Shown in pieces: positions 45,722-55,385 of a DNA stretch of 64,000 bases. Origin of the DNA: Bosea sp. BIWAKO-01 (GTDB lineage Bacteria; Pseudomonadota; Alphaproteobacteria; Rhizobiales; Beijerinckiaceae); assembly GCF_001748145.1 (NCBI RefSeq), contig NZ_BCQA01000001.1, positions 1-64,000 of the forward strand, read 5' to 3'. The translations under genes and the position numbers were made by a program. Every line of letters starts with the position of its first letter. Position 1 is the first letter of the stretch. The notes beneath the pieces are model-generated. The model had not been told where the DNA came from. It did not search any database and saw nothing but the letters and a program-made list of their open reading frames with translations.

Positions 45722-47404
45722 TCAACCGCCGGCGAACCGTGCCCGATTCTGCGCGACCCAGTCTTGCGAGAGCTTGGCGAAGAGGGGCGGCAGCGGCCCG
45801 AGCGACCGTCCGGCGTGGTGGTCGGCCAGGATGTCGCCGGCAGCGGGCCAGGTCGTGGGTTGCTCGGCACGCCCCAGCGCAGCCAGGACGCGGCTGGCGC
45901 TTTCGGGGATGAACGGCCAGGCGATTTCGGCGGCGATCGCAAGGAGGTTCACGCTCGTCCTGATCACCACGGCGCTGCGGTCGGGGTCAGTGGAGCGGGT
46001 CGACCAGGGCGCCTCCCGCGCGAGATAGCCGTTGGCGAGCCGCCAGACTGCGCGAACCTGTTCGGCCGCCTTGCGCAGCGCACGCCGGTCGTGATGCGCG
46101 CGAAGCGCATGCAGATGGCCCGCAAGCTCGTCCGACAGCGCCAACTCGGTAGAGCCGGGAGCGCCGTTCACCGGAACGATCCCCTGATGGCGGGCCGCGA
46201 CGAGTTTCAGCACGCGATTGACGAGATTGCCGAAATTGTCGGCCAGGTCGGAATTCACGTCGGCCGCGAAGCGCGCGAAGCTGAAGTCGGTATCGTTGCT
46301 CTCGGGCGCGTTCGCGGCCAGCCACCAGCGCCAGTAATCGGCCGGCAGCAGCGCCAGCGCCTGGTCGAGGAACACGCCCCTGCGCTGGCTGGTCGAGAAC
46401 TTGCCGCCTTCATAGGTGAGCCAGTTGACGCCCTTGATCACGTCAACGGTCTTCCAGGGTTCGCCGGAACCCAACAGCGTGCAGGGGAAGCTGACGGCGT
46501 GGAAGGGCACATTGTCCTTGCCGAGGAACTGGATGGTCTCGACATCCCCGGCCTTCCACCACCAGCGCCGCCAGTCGCGCCGTTCCGGGTCGAGATCGGA
46601 CCATTCCTGCGTCGCGGCGATATAGGCGATGGGCGCATCGAACCAGACATAGAAGACCTTGCCATCGAAGCCGGGTTTCGGCACCGGAACGCCCCAGGAC
46701 AGATCCCGGGTGATGCACCGGTCCTGGATGCCCTCGTTGAGCCATTTGCGCGCGATCGAGGTGACGAGCGGCGGCCATCCGGACCGGCTTGCGATCCACG
46801 CCTCCAGCTCGCCGACCAGGGCCGACTGGCGCAGGAACAGGTGCCGGCTCGGCCTGACCTCGAGAGCGGTGCTCCCCGACAGGGCCGAGCGCGGGGCGAT
46901 CAGGTCGACGGGGTCGAGCGGACGGGTGCAGCTTTCGCATTGGTCGCCCCGCGCAGCCTCGAAGCGGCAATGCGGGCAGGTGCCGATGATGTAGCGGTCC
47001 GGCAGGAAACGCCTGTCGGCGGGCGAATAGACCTGTTCGAGCACCCGCTCCTCGATGAAGCCGTTCTGCTCCAGGCACTGGAAGAAGTGCTGGGTCAGCG
47101 CGTGGTTGCGCGACGAGGATGAGCGACCGAAATGATCGAAGGACAGGCCGAGCTGACGATAGATTCCCGCCTGGATCTCATGTTGCGCATGGCAATAGGT
47201 CGCGACGTCGGTCTTGGCTTCGCCCGCCGCCAGTTCCGCCGGGGTTCCATGTTCGTCGGTCGCGCAGATGAAGAGAACCTGGTCGCCGATCTGCCGTCGG
47301 TAACGGGCGTGAATGTCGGCCGGGAGCAGCGAGCCTGCCAGATTGCCGAGATGCTTGATGCCGTTGATATAGGGAAGTGCGCTGGTGATGAGTGCGTTCG
47401 CCAT
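45722..47404 (-). CDS. metG: Methionyl-tRNA synthetase of the MetRS2-like type
   Basis: A 560-residue class I synthetase. The HIGH motif reads HLGN (residues 18-21), the CATDEHGTPAE strand follows, a zinc knuckle has CPHC and CESC (about 142-158), and the KMSKS loop reads KFSTS. HLGN and KFSTS are like archaeal, eukaryotic and bacterial MetRS2 enzymes and unlike the usual alphaproteobacterial enzyme with KMSKS. It lacks a C-terminal tRNA-binding domain. It may be a second, conditionally used or inhibitor-resistant synthetase; whether another metG exists elsewhere cannot be seen. GGAGGG precedes ATG 47404. The leader holds a probable attenuator. Confidence 0.9.
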   Translation of the reverse strand: MANALITSALPYINGIKHLGNLAGSLLPADIHARYRRQIGDQVLFICATDEHGTPAELAAGEAKTDVATYCHAQHEIQAGIYRQLGLSFDHFGRSSSSRNHALTQHFFQCLEQNGFIEERVLEQVYSPADRRFLPDRYIIGTCPHCRFEAARGDQCESCTRPLDPVDLIAPRSALSGSTALEVRPSRHLFLRQSALVGELEAWIASRSGWPPLVTSIARKWLNEGIQDRCITRDLSWGVPVPKPGFDGKVFYVWFDAPIAYIAATQEWSDLDPERRDWRRWWWKAGDVETIQFLGKDNVPFHAVSFPCTLLGSGEPWKTVDVIKGVNWLTYEGGKFSTSQRRGVFLDQALALLPADYWRWWLAANAPESNDTDFSFARFAADVNSDLADNFGNLVNRVLKLVAARHQGIVPVNGAPGSTELALSDELAGHLHALRAHHDRRALRKAAEQVRAVWRLANGYLAREAPWSTRSTDPDRSAVVIRTSVNLLAIAAEIAWPFIPESASRVLAALGRAEQPTTWPAAGDILADHHAGRSLGPLPPLFAKLSQDWVAQNRARFAGG

Positions 47405-47459
47405 GATGCCCTCCTGGGGTCATTCCACGGGTGACGCGCCGAGACCTGATGAAACAAAA

Positions 47460-47485
47460 AAGCCCTCCGCAGAACCGGAGGGCTT
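47460..47485 (-). terminator. Intrinsic terminator in the metG leader (attenuator)
   Basis: On the minus strand AAGCCCTCCG (47485-47476) and CGGAGGGCTT (47469-47460) form a perfect 10-bp stem with a six-base loop, followed by TTTTTGTTT. This textbook terminator lies 56 bases upstream of the metG-like start codon, where it would stop transcription before the gene. Confidence 0.8.
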
Positions 47486-47522
47486 GGGTCCGACGCTCAC
47501 TCGCGCGGCGATACGCACGCGC

Positions 47523-47591
47523 TCAACCCCTCCGGCCAATCTCCTGCTGGTCGGGCCTGCGCATTCGCGTGGCGTGGGTGGGAAGGAACAT
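47523..47591 (-). promoter_or_regulatory. Leader ORF and antiterminator of the metG attenuator
   Basis: A 22-codon frame (ATG 47591 to TGA 47523) reads MFLPTHATRMRRPDQQEIG and ends RRG. Its last codons contain CCGGAGGGGTT (47535-47525), which can pair with the terminator's first arm AAGCCCTCCGG at 10 of 11 positions. This would form an antiterminator. A ribosome at the stop codon would cover it. The layout fits ribosome-mediated attenuation. The leader lacks a run of Met codons; three Arg codons sit close to the end. The start is uncertain, since the frame extends to 47711. Confidence 0.5.
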
Positions 47592-47824
47592 CTGTGAATC
47601 CGCGTCTGATCTGCCTGACGGGTGCCAGCAACCGGCGGGAAAATCAAGGCCGCGGTCCGGCCTGAGGCCGCATAACGTCATGCGAACGCGGTCGGCCTTC
47701 ATCGGCTTCATGGAAGTGCTGCCGGGACAGCAAGCAGGTCGGCCACGAGATGCCGATGAGGGGATTGGTTAGGGAGCCGAATTGCCAATGGGCGGTGCTC
47801 CCGAACGGCCATAGCATGGCGCCC

Positions 47825-48355
47825 ATGAAGCTGATCTTTCTTCACGGGGCACCGGCAAGCGGCAAGCTGACGGTCGCCAAGGCCTTGCTTGCGGCGATGC
47901 CGGCGCGGCTGCTCGACAATCACGCCGCCATCGATGCTGCGAGAACCATTTTCGACTTTGACGCTCCCGGCTTCTGGGAGCTGGTGGACACGGTCCGCGG
48001 ATCCATCTTGCGGGCCGCGATCGAGGCCGACATTTCCTGTCTGATTGTCACCCTCTGCTATATCGAGCTGGAGGACCGTCCGTTCTTCGATCAGCTGGAA
48101 GACGATGTGGTCCGGAATGGCGGCTCTGTCTTTCCCGTGTTCCTCTATTGCTCGGAAGGGGAAGCCGCGCAGCGCGTCGGGAATGCCGACAGGGTGCAGA
48201 GACGCAAGACGATTTCCGTCCAGGGCCGCTCCGATTTCCTTTCGCGCTACACCATAGCCCCGGTCCCACGCGAGAACTGCCTCGCGATCGACACGGAGAC
48301 GACCGCGCCCGAACGCGCAGCCGAACAGATCATGCGGCACTTCGCCTTGCGCTAA
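47825..48355 (+). CDS. P-loop AAA/kinase-like protein
   Basis: A 176-residue nucleotide-binding protein. The P-loop is HGAPASGKLTVAKALL, where the usual Ser/Thr after GK is Leu with Thr next, a variant often seen in small kinase-like ATPases. Later segments include an acidic strand CLIVTLCYIEL and a basic lid-like stretch ADRVQRRKTIS. It resembles shikimate- or gluconate-kinase-like folds, but no specific substrate site is clear. ATG 47825 places the P-loop near the N-terminus; ATG 47816 is also possible. Confidence 0.75.
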   Translation: MKLIFLHGAPASGKLTVAKALLAAMPARLLDNHAAIDAARTIFDFDAPGFWELVDTVRGSILRAAIEADISCLIVTLCYIELEDRPFFDQLEDDVVRNGGSVFPVFLYCSEGEAAQRVGNADRVQRRKTISVQGRSDFLSRYTIAPVPRENCLAIDTETTAPERAAEQIMRHFALR

Positions 48356-48393
48356 CGGGCGGCGGCAACCGCCTCAGCCCTTCCAGCCTGCGC

Positions 48394-48421
48394 CGCCCTG
48401 GATCAGCCCTGATCCAGGGCG
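48394..48421. terminator. Perfect 13-bp hairpin between convergent genes
   Basis: CGCCCTGGATCAG (48394-48406) and CTGATCCAGGGCG (48409-48421) pair perfectly around CC. The hairpin overlaps the last codons and stop of the minus-strand gene ending at 48403 and faces the P-loop gene ending at 48355, so it is probably a bidirectional terminator. Confidence 0.6.
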
Positions 48422-49158
48422 ACCGTGAGCCCCTCGACGCCATGCTTGTCGATCAACCCGGCAACGAAGCCGGACGAGACCGCGCTCGCCACGAAGCGCT
48501 TGATATAGTCGATCGCAGCGGCGTTTTTGGTCGGTGTTCCCACGGCCTGCTGCACCGCCATGTAGCGGCCTGGCAGGATGCGTGAGCCCGGGATCGCCTT
48601 CTGGTCCGTCACCAGCCTGGGGAGCAGGCCAGCAAGAGCGTCGAGCTTGTCCTCGAGGAAGACCGACGCCGCATCGGCGATGGTCTTGGTCCGCACCAGC
48701 GTCGCATGCGCGATGTTGCGGTCGAGCCAGAGCCCGTAGGCCGTCCGGTCGGTGACGGCGATGCGCCGCCCCGGCCTGTCCACATCGCCGACATGCTGCA
48801 GTGGCGAACCTTCGGGAACGAGATAGGTCGCCTCGATCTCGGTATAGGCGGGAGTGAAGCTGATGAATTCGGCGCGCTGCGGTTCAGCGCCGATCAGCGC
48901 GATGTCCCATTCATCGCGGGCAGCGGAATCGGCAATCAAGCCGGGCGATTCATAGGTGACGTAGCGCAATTCCACGCCCAGCAGATCGGCAAAGGCGCGC
49001 GCCATGTCAGGCGCCACCCCGACGGGGCCGCCCGCGGGCGTCCGGCCGGAGACCAGCAGGAAGTTCGAGAGATTGATCGCGGCCCGCAGGACCCCACCCG
49101 GCGCGAGAAGTGCGATCAGGTCCTTAGAGGGTGGGCCGACATGGTCCAGAAGTCGCAT
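48403..49158 (-). CDS. Family 3 solute-binding-domain protein without a signal peptide
   Basis: A 251-residue protein with the amino-acid-binding (SBP_bac_3) fold: GVLRAAINLSNFLLV start, GVAPDMARAFADLLGVELRYV, and WDIALIGAEPQRAEFISFTPAYTEIEATYLVP. The N-terminus (RLLDHVGPPSKDLIALLAPGG) has no signal peptide or lipobox, so it is likely cytoplasmic. CGGAGG lies five bases before ATG 49158, which supports that start. It directly follows the HpcH-type aldolase gene. It may be a sensor or a binding module; no permease lies downstream. Confidence 0.82.
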   Translation of the reverse strand: MRLLDHVGPPSKDLIALLAPGGVLRAAINLSNFLLVSGRTPAGGPVGVAPDMARAFADLLGVELRYVTYESPGLIADSAARDEWDIALIGAEPQRAEFISFTPAYTEIEATYLVPEGSPLQHVGDVDRPGRRIAVTDRTAYGLWLDRNIAHATLVRTKTIADAASVFLEDKLDALAGLLPRLVTDQKAIPGSRILPGRYMAVQQAVGTPTKNAAAIDYIKRFVASAVSSGFVAGLIDKHGVEGLTVALDQG

Positions 49159-49196
49159 TGTCGCCTCCGATCTCTCCACCGAACCCAGACCAGCCG

Positions 49197-49961
49197 TCAC
49201 GACCTGAACTGCCTTGCCAGGGCTTCCGTCGCCTTGACGAGCATCGCCGCATCGACGCCAACCGCCGTGAACAGCGTGCCGATCTCGATGCAGCGCGCGG
49301 CGAACGCAGTGTCGGGCGTCAGAATGCCGGCGGGCTTGCCGCAGGCGCGGATCCGGCCGACCGCCTTCTCGATGAGCGCGGTGACGCTTGGATGTCCGGG
49401 CTCGCCGACATGGCCGAGGCTGGCTGCGAGATCGGCGGGACCGATGAACACGCCATCGACGCCATCGACGGACGCGATCGCCTCGAGATTGTCGAGCGCA
49501 TCCTGGGTTTCGATCTGGACCAGCAGGCAGAGTTCCTCCCCTGCCCGCTTGCCGTAGTTCGCGACACGCCCGAACCGTGTCGCCCTCGTCACACCGGAGA
49601 CGCCGCGAATGCCGGCTGGCGGATAGCGCATCGCCGCGACCGCCGCCTTTGCCTCCTCCGCATTCTGGACATAGGGGATCAGCAAGGTCTGGGCGCCGAA
49701 ATCAAGGAACCGCTTGATCAGCACCGCATCGTTGCTCGCGGGCCGGACCACGGCCGAGACCGGATAGGGAGCCACTGCCTGCAACTGGGCCAAGGCGGTT
49801 AGCGGATCGCCCGGCGAGTGCTCGGTATCGAACAGCAGCCAATCGAAGCCGGAGCCGGCGACCGCCTCGGCCGCATAGGCGCCCGGCAGGCTGCACCAGA
49901 GCCCGAGTTTATGGCGGCCCTCGCTCAGGGCGCGCTTGAACATGTTGGGCGGCAGTTCCAT
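49197..49961 (-). CDS. HpcH/HpaI-family 2-oxo-acid aldolase
   Basis: A 254-residue class II (metal-dependent) pyruvate aldolase. Active-site motifs: FDTEHSPGD (general-base His), AVVRPASND (Arg), LVQIETQDAL (metal Glu) and FIGPADLAASLG (metal Asp). The family includes 2-dehydro-3-deoxy-glucarate/galactarate/rhamnonate aldolases. Behind an alpha-galactoside operon with a sugar dehydrogenase it could cleave 2-dehydro-3-deoxy-galactonate to pyruvate and glyceraldehyde; this is inference. TGAGG precedes ATG 49961. Confidence 0.88.
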   Translation of the reverse strand: MELPPNMFKRALSEGRHKLGLWCSLPGAYAAEAVAGSGFDWLLFDTEHSPGDPLTALAQLQAVAPYPVSAVVRPASNDAVLIKRFLDFGAQTLLIPYVQNAEEAKAAVAAMRYPPAGIRGVSGVTRATRFGRVANYGKRAGEELCLLVQIETQDALDNLEAIASVDGVDGVFIGPADLAASLGHVGEPGHPSVTALIEKAVGRIRACGKPAGILTPDTAFAARCIEIGTLFTAVGVDAAMLVKATEALARQFRS

Positions 49962-50112
49962 GGCAACCTCAGGTGAATCAGACGCCGATGGCGCCGGGCG
50001 GGCAGTCATCGACCTGTATGACGCCTCCGGCGGCGATGTCGACTGACCGCGTGAAGGATCGCCAGACTCGACACGGGCGAACCGAGCAGCGTCGGATCGC
50101 GCCCGGGAACCA

Positions 50113-51039
50113 TCACCCCTCGAAGGGCTCGACGGTCGATCGCCGCCCCAGCATGAACGCGTCGGCGACCAGGGTCAGCGGCGCGAGATCGACATCGCTG
50201 CGGCCTTCCGCGATCAGCGCTGCGAAGTGCTGGTAGATCTGCACATATTCCCGCTCCGGCTCGTCGATCAGGATGCGGCCGTCACGGCTCAGCGTCGCGC
50301 CGCCCGAGGCTAGCGTCAGAAGGCCGGCCTCGGTCTCGACTTGGATGTCCCAGGTCTGGTCGCCCACCTGGCGGAAGTCGAACTCTGCATGGATCGGCAG
50401 CCCGGAACGATCCGAGAGATCGAGTTCGGCGGCGATCGGCGCCTGGCGGTTCGCCGGGACGGACAGTGAGGCGCGCGTCACGAAGACCGGCTCGGGCATG
50501 ATCGCGGTCAGGATCGAGAGGGCGTTGATGCCGGGGTCGAAGACGCCGAGCCCGCCGGGCTCGAAGATCCAGTCCTGCCCGGGATGCCAGACCCGCACAT
50601 CCTCCTTCCAGATGATGGCGACCGAGCGCGGCCGGTGCCGCGCGAGAAAGGCGCGCGCCGGCGCAACAGCGGGCGCGAAGCGCGAATGCCAGGTGGCGAA
50701 CAGCGTCCGGCGGCTCCGTTCCGCCCTTGCGACGAGAGGACCAAGTTCACTGACGCTCGCGCCTGGCGGCTTCTCAAGCAGGACATGCAAGCCGGCTTCG
50801 AGCGCCTCCGCCGCCAGCGCATGCCGGCCTTGAGGCGGGGTGCAAAGGGCAACGGCATCGAGTTCGATATCCGAGGCCAGCATGGCGCTGAGCGAGGTGA
50901 AGACGGGCAAGCCAGGCAACGTGCCCTGCCGGCTCGCCGCTGCGACCAGCTCGAAACCGGGCGTGGCCGCGATCGCGCCGAGATGCTGGCTGCGCGCGAT
51001 CTTGCCGAGCCCGACGAGTCCGAGGCGGATCCTTGCCAT
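50113..51039 (-). CDS. Gfo/Idh/MocA-family oxidoreductase, D-galactose 1-dehydrogenase type
   Basis: A 308-residue NAD(P)-dependent sugar dehydrogenase. It has the Rossmann GLVGLGKIARSQHLGAIAA, then ALCTPPQGRHALA and the catalytic-Lys motif VLLEKPPGAS. The short length, WHSRFAPAV and WIFEPGGLGVFDPGINAL segments resemble rhizobial D-galactose dehydrogenases, which make galactono-lactone. It lies eight bases after the sugar-importer ATPase gene. The open frame extends upstream to 51318 inside the ATPase gene, but ATG 51039 begins the domain. Confidence 0.88.
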   Translation of the reverse strand: MARIRLGLVGLGKIARSQHLGAIAATPGFELVAAASRQGTLPGLPVFTSLSAMLASDIELDAVALCTPPQGRHALAAEALEAGLHVLLEKPPGASVSELGPLVARAERSRRTLFATWHSRFAPAVAPARAFLARHRPRSVAIIWKEDVRVWHPGQDWIFEPGGLGVFDPGINALSILTAIMPEPVFVTRASLSVPANRQAPIAAELDLSDRSGLPIHAEFDFRQVGDQTWDIQVETEAGLLTLASGGATLSRDGRILIDEPEREYVQIYQHFAALIAEGRSDVDLAPLTLVADAFMLGRRSTVEPFEG

Positions 51040-51047
51040 CCCGCCCC

Positions 51048-52142
<1,095 letters not shown>

Positions 52143-52213
52143 CGTTCCCTCCTTGCGGCCTTATCGTTCTTGTCGTTGCGGGCAGGCAGGCCGCCTGCCC
52201 TGCTTGGGCAGGC

Positions 52214-53524
52214 TCAGGCTGCGAGCGCCGCCGAGCGGATGCCGACCGGCATGGCAGGACCATGGGCCGCGATCAGGTCGTCCACCATGGCGCGGATCTC
52301 GCGCAGCGAGAGGACGCTCGCGGCATGGCGATCCAGCACCGCGGCGCGGTAGACCGCGTCCCGATCGCCTTCCAGGGCCGCGCGCACGGTGAGGTCCTGG
52401 ACGAAGACATGCGGCGCGCAATGGGCGGCGAGTTCCGGCGGGAGCGTGCCGGCATGGCAGGCCCGCAGGCCGTTGCGGTCGACGATCACCGGAACCTCGA
52501 CGCAGCAATCCTGCGGCAGGTTCTCGATCAGTCCGGTGTTGCGGACATTTCCGTAGATGAGCTGCGGCTCGTTCGTGACCATGCCATTGATGATCGACGC
52601 GCCATATTCGTCGCTGCGCTCGAGCGGGAAGCTCTCGCCGGCCAGCAGCCGCTGCCGGGTTTCGGCATAGCGTCGCAGATTGCGCTCGCTGCGGCGAATA
52701 TACTCGTCCACCGGCACATCGAATTCCGCGATCTGGTCCTCGCGGCGCAGGAAATAAGGCGTGTACTCCGCCGTATGCTCGCTGGATTCGCTGACGAAGC
52801 GACCGAGATGCTCCAGCAGGGCGAAGCGGATCTTGTCCTGCGCGAAGATCTCCGGGTTGCGGGCGGCGCGCCGCAGCTGCGGATAGGCATCCTTGCCGTC
52901 GATCTCCAGCCGCAGGAACCAGGTCATGTGGTTGATGCCGGCGCAGTCATAGCTCAGGCGCGAGCGCTCGACCCCGAGATAAGAGGCAAGGTCGCGCGCC
53001 GTATGCTGGACGTTGTGGCACAACCCGACCACCTGCTGCTCCGGGAAGGCCCTGTAAACCGCCCAGGTCAGGATGCTCATCGGGTTGGTGTAGTTCATCA
53101 GCAGGGCATTGGGGCAGACCGCCCGCATGTCCCCGACCAGGTCCACCATGAAGGGAATGGTCCGCAAGCCGCGGAAGATGCCGCCGATGCCGACGGTATC
53201 CGCGATCGTCTGCTTCAGGCCGTAGCGGCGCGGGATCTCGAAATCGAGCAGCGTCGCCTCGTGCATGCCGATCTGCACCATGTTGATCACGAAATCCGCG
53301 CCCTCCAGGCAGCGCCGGCGGTCGGCGTGCTCGGTCACGGTCGCCCCGGCATCGAACTGGCCGGACGTCCAGCGCGCCATCATCCCCGCCGTTTCGAGGC
53401 GCTCGGCATCGATGTCGTACAATGCGATCTCGCATTGCTTCAGCGCGGGAAGGCTGAGGATGTCGGTGAGCAGGTTCTTGACGAAGACGACGCTGCCGGC
53501 GCCGATCATGGCGATCTTGGTCAT
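52214..53524 (-). CDS. melA: Glycoside hydrolase family 4 enzyme, alpha-galactosidase (MelA) type
   Basis: A 436-residue NAD- and manganese-dependent glycosidase. N-terminal Rossmann GAGSVVFVKNLL, the NYTNPMSILTWAVYRA strand, metal-binding Cys in GLCHNVQHTA and His in GINHMTWFL match the alpha-galactosidase/alpha-glucuronidase branch of GH4. It would hydrolyse an imported alpha-galactoside in the cytoplasm by the oxidation-elimination mechanism of the family. Its neighbours (CUT1 importer, galactose dehydrogenase-like enzyme) support galactoside use. GH4 substrate range is broad, so the sugar is not certain. Confidence 0.9.
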   Translation of the reverse strand: MTKIAMIGAGSVVFVKNLLTDILSLPALKQCEIALYDIDAERLETAGMMARWTSGQFDAGATVTEHADRRRCLEGADFVINMVQIGMHEATLLDFEIPRRYGLKQTIADTVGIGGIFRGLRTIPFMVDLVGDMRAVCPNALLMNYTNPMSILTWAVYRAFPEQQVVGLCHNVQHTARDLASYLGVERSRLSYDCAGINHMTWFLRLEIDGKDAYPQLRRAARNPEIFAQDKIRFALLEHLGRFVSESSEHTAEYTPYFLRREDQIAEFDVPVDEYIRRSERNLRRYAETRQRLLAGESFPLERSDEYGASIINGMVTNEPQLIYGNVRNTGLIENLPQDCCVEVPVIVDRNGLRACHAGTLPPELAAHCAPHVFVQDLTVRAALEGDRDAVYRAAVLDRHAASVLSLREIRAMVDDLIAAHGPAMPVGIRSAALAA

Positions 53525-53560
53525 GTCATGGTCTCTCTTGGGTAGAGGTCGGGAAAGGGC

Positions 53561-54418
53561 TCATTTGAGGCCCGTGCTGGCGATCCCCTGAACCAGATAG
53601 CGCTGGAAGATCAGGAAGATGAGCAGCATCGGCAGGAGGGAGATCAGGGCCAGCGCCATGACGCCACCCCAGTCCGGATTGGCCTCGCCGCGCAGCAGGT
53701 TGAGGCCGAGCGGCAGGGTGAAGAGCTCCTGGTCGGTCAGGACGACGAGTGGCCAGGCGAAGTCGTTCCAGCGCCACATGAAGGTGAAGATCACCAGCAC
53801 GGCGATGATCGGCTTGGAGAGCGGCAGCACGATGCGCAGGAAGATCCGCATCTCGCTGGCGCCGTCGAGCCGCGCGGCCTCGATCAGCTCGTCGGGAATG
53901 CTGACCATGAACTGGCGCACCATGAAGACACCGAAGGCTTCAGCCGCGCGTGGCAGGATGACGCCCCAGGGAGAATTCAGCAGCCCCAGCCAGGAGGTCA
54001 CGAGGAATTCCGGCACCAGGATTACCTGGATCGGGATCATCAGCGCACCCAGGATCGCGAAGAACAGGATGTCGCGCCCGGGGAAGCGGAACTTGGCGAA
54101 GACGTAGCCGCAGAGCAGGTTGGCGGACACGGTGATCACCACGGCGATCACGGCGATGAAGGTCGAATTCATCACCCAGGTCAGGAACGGATGGCGCTGG
54201 GCGACATTCCTGAAATTCTCCAGCGTCAGCATCTGCGGGATCAGGCTCACCACCGGCTGGAAGACCTCGGAACGAGGCCGGATCGCGGTCGCGAGCATCC
54301 AGTAGAGTGGAAAGATCATCGCCAGCGCGCCGAGCACGACCGCGATCCAGATCAGCACGTTGCCGGTTCGGCGAGAGCCGGGGCGCCTGGCGCCCGCCTC
54401 GAAGGTGACGCCGCTCAT
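53561..54418 (-). CDS. Carbohydrate ABC transporter permease (MalG type)
   Basis: A 285-residue CUT1 permease with about six membrane segments and the EAA loop EAARLDGASEMRIFLRIVLP. The start ATG 54418 overlaps the preceding permease stop by four bases, with GGAGA upstream. Confidence 0.92.
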   Translation of the reverse strand: MSGVTFEAGARRPGSRRTGNVLIWIAVVLGALAMIFPLYWMLATAIRPRSEVFQPVVSLIPQMLTLENFRNVAQRHPFLTWVMNSTFIAVIAVVITVSANLLCGYVFAKFRFPGRDILFFAILGALMIPIQVILVPEFLVTSWLGLLNSPWGVILPRAAEAFGVFMVRQFMVSIPDELIEAARLDGASEMRIFLRIVLPLSKPIIAVLVIFTFMWRWNDFAWPLVVLTDQELFTLPLGLNLLRGEANPDWGGVMALALISLLPMLLIFLIFQRYLVQGIASTGLK

Positions 54419-55347
54419 AGCACGTTCTCCGACTGGCGGCTGACCCGCCACTGAATGATCGTGAAGCCCAGGACGATGACGTAGAGCACCACGCCGATCG
54501 CGCTGGCATAGCCCATCTCGGACGTCATGAAGGCGGACTGATAGATGTATTGGACCAGCATCGTCGTCGAGAACCCCGGGCCACCACCGGTCATCACGTA
54601 GATCAGGTCGAAGACCTGGAAGGAGTGGATCACGTTGAGAATCAGCAACAGGAAGGTTGCGGGCCGCAGCAAGGGCAGCGTGATCTTCCAGAACTGGCGA
54701 GAGGGTGACGCGCCATCCATGGTCGCGGCTTCGTAGTAGAGCGTCGGGATCGATTGCAGCGCGGCGAGATAGACCACCATGCAGAAGCCGACCCTGACCC
54801 AGAAGGTTGCCAGCACCAGCGACGGCAGCGCCCAGGCCGGCGAGGACAGCCAGGGAATCCGGTCGCCGCCCAGGCGCACGATCAGCGAGTTGATGACGCC
54901 GTAATGCTCGTTGAACATCCAGGCGGCGATGATGCCGGTGGCAACCGCTGAAACCACGACCGGAAGGAAGTAGACGCTGCGCAGGAAGACCCGCCCCGGC
55001 ATCCGTCGGTTCAGCGCGACTGCAAGCAGCAGGCCGCCTGCCATGGTGGTGGGCACCGAAGCCAGGGCATAGACCGCAGTATTCAACAGCGCATGCCAGA
55101 ACTGCGTGTCGGCCACCAGCCTGCGGTAATTGGCCAGACCGGCATAGGTGACGTCGCCGATCAGGCTCCAGTCATGGAAGCTGATGTAGAAGGCGTAGAG
55201 CAGCGGAAAGAAGCTGAAGGCGCTGAACAGAAGCAGATTGGGCGTGATCAGGAGATAGGGCAGCATCCAGGGACGCCGAAAGGAGCGGCGCGTACGCGCC
55301 GCGGTGGCGGGGCGTACGGAGTTGGCCATGACTGCGCTGTTGGACAT
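54415..55347 (-). CDS. Carbohydrate ABC transporter permease (MalF type)
   Basis: A 310-residue CUT1 permease with about six membrane segments. The loop YEAATMDGASPSRQFWKITLP is the EAA motif, and the first segment LLITPNLLLFSAFSFFPLLY is typical of MalF/UgpA homologues. It pairs with the next gene to form the channel. Confidence 0.92.
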   Translation of the reverse strand: MSNSAVMANSVRPATAARTRRSFRRPWMLPYLLITPNLLLFSAFSFFPLLYAFYISFHDWSLIGDVTYAGLANYRRLVADTQFWHALLNTAVYALASVPTTMAGGLLLAVALNRRMPGRVFLRSVYFLPVVVSAVATGIIAAWMFNEHYGVINSLIVRLGGDRIPWLSSPAWALPSLVLATFWVRVGFCMVVYLAALQSIPTLYYEAATMDGASPSRQFWKITLPLLRPATFLLLILNVIHSFQVFDLIYVMTGGGPGFSTTMLVQYIYQSAFMTSEMGYASAIGVVLYVIVLGFTIIQWRVSRQSENVL

Positions 55348-55385
55348 GGATCACCTCGCAGACGGGAAGGAAGGCGACACGGGCG

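Noticed and set aside
47405..47720. A T-box or SAM riboswitch in the metG leader
   Set aside because: I found no T-box sequence or specifier-loop architecture and no SAM-II-like core. The alternative hairpins and a short reading frame explain the structure better.
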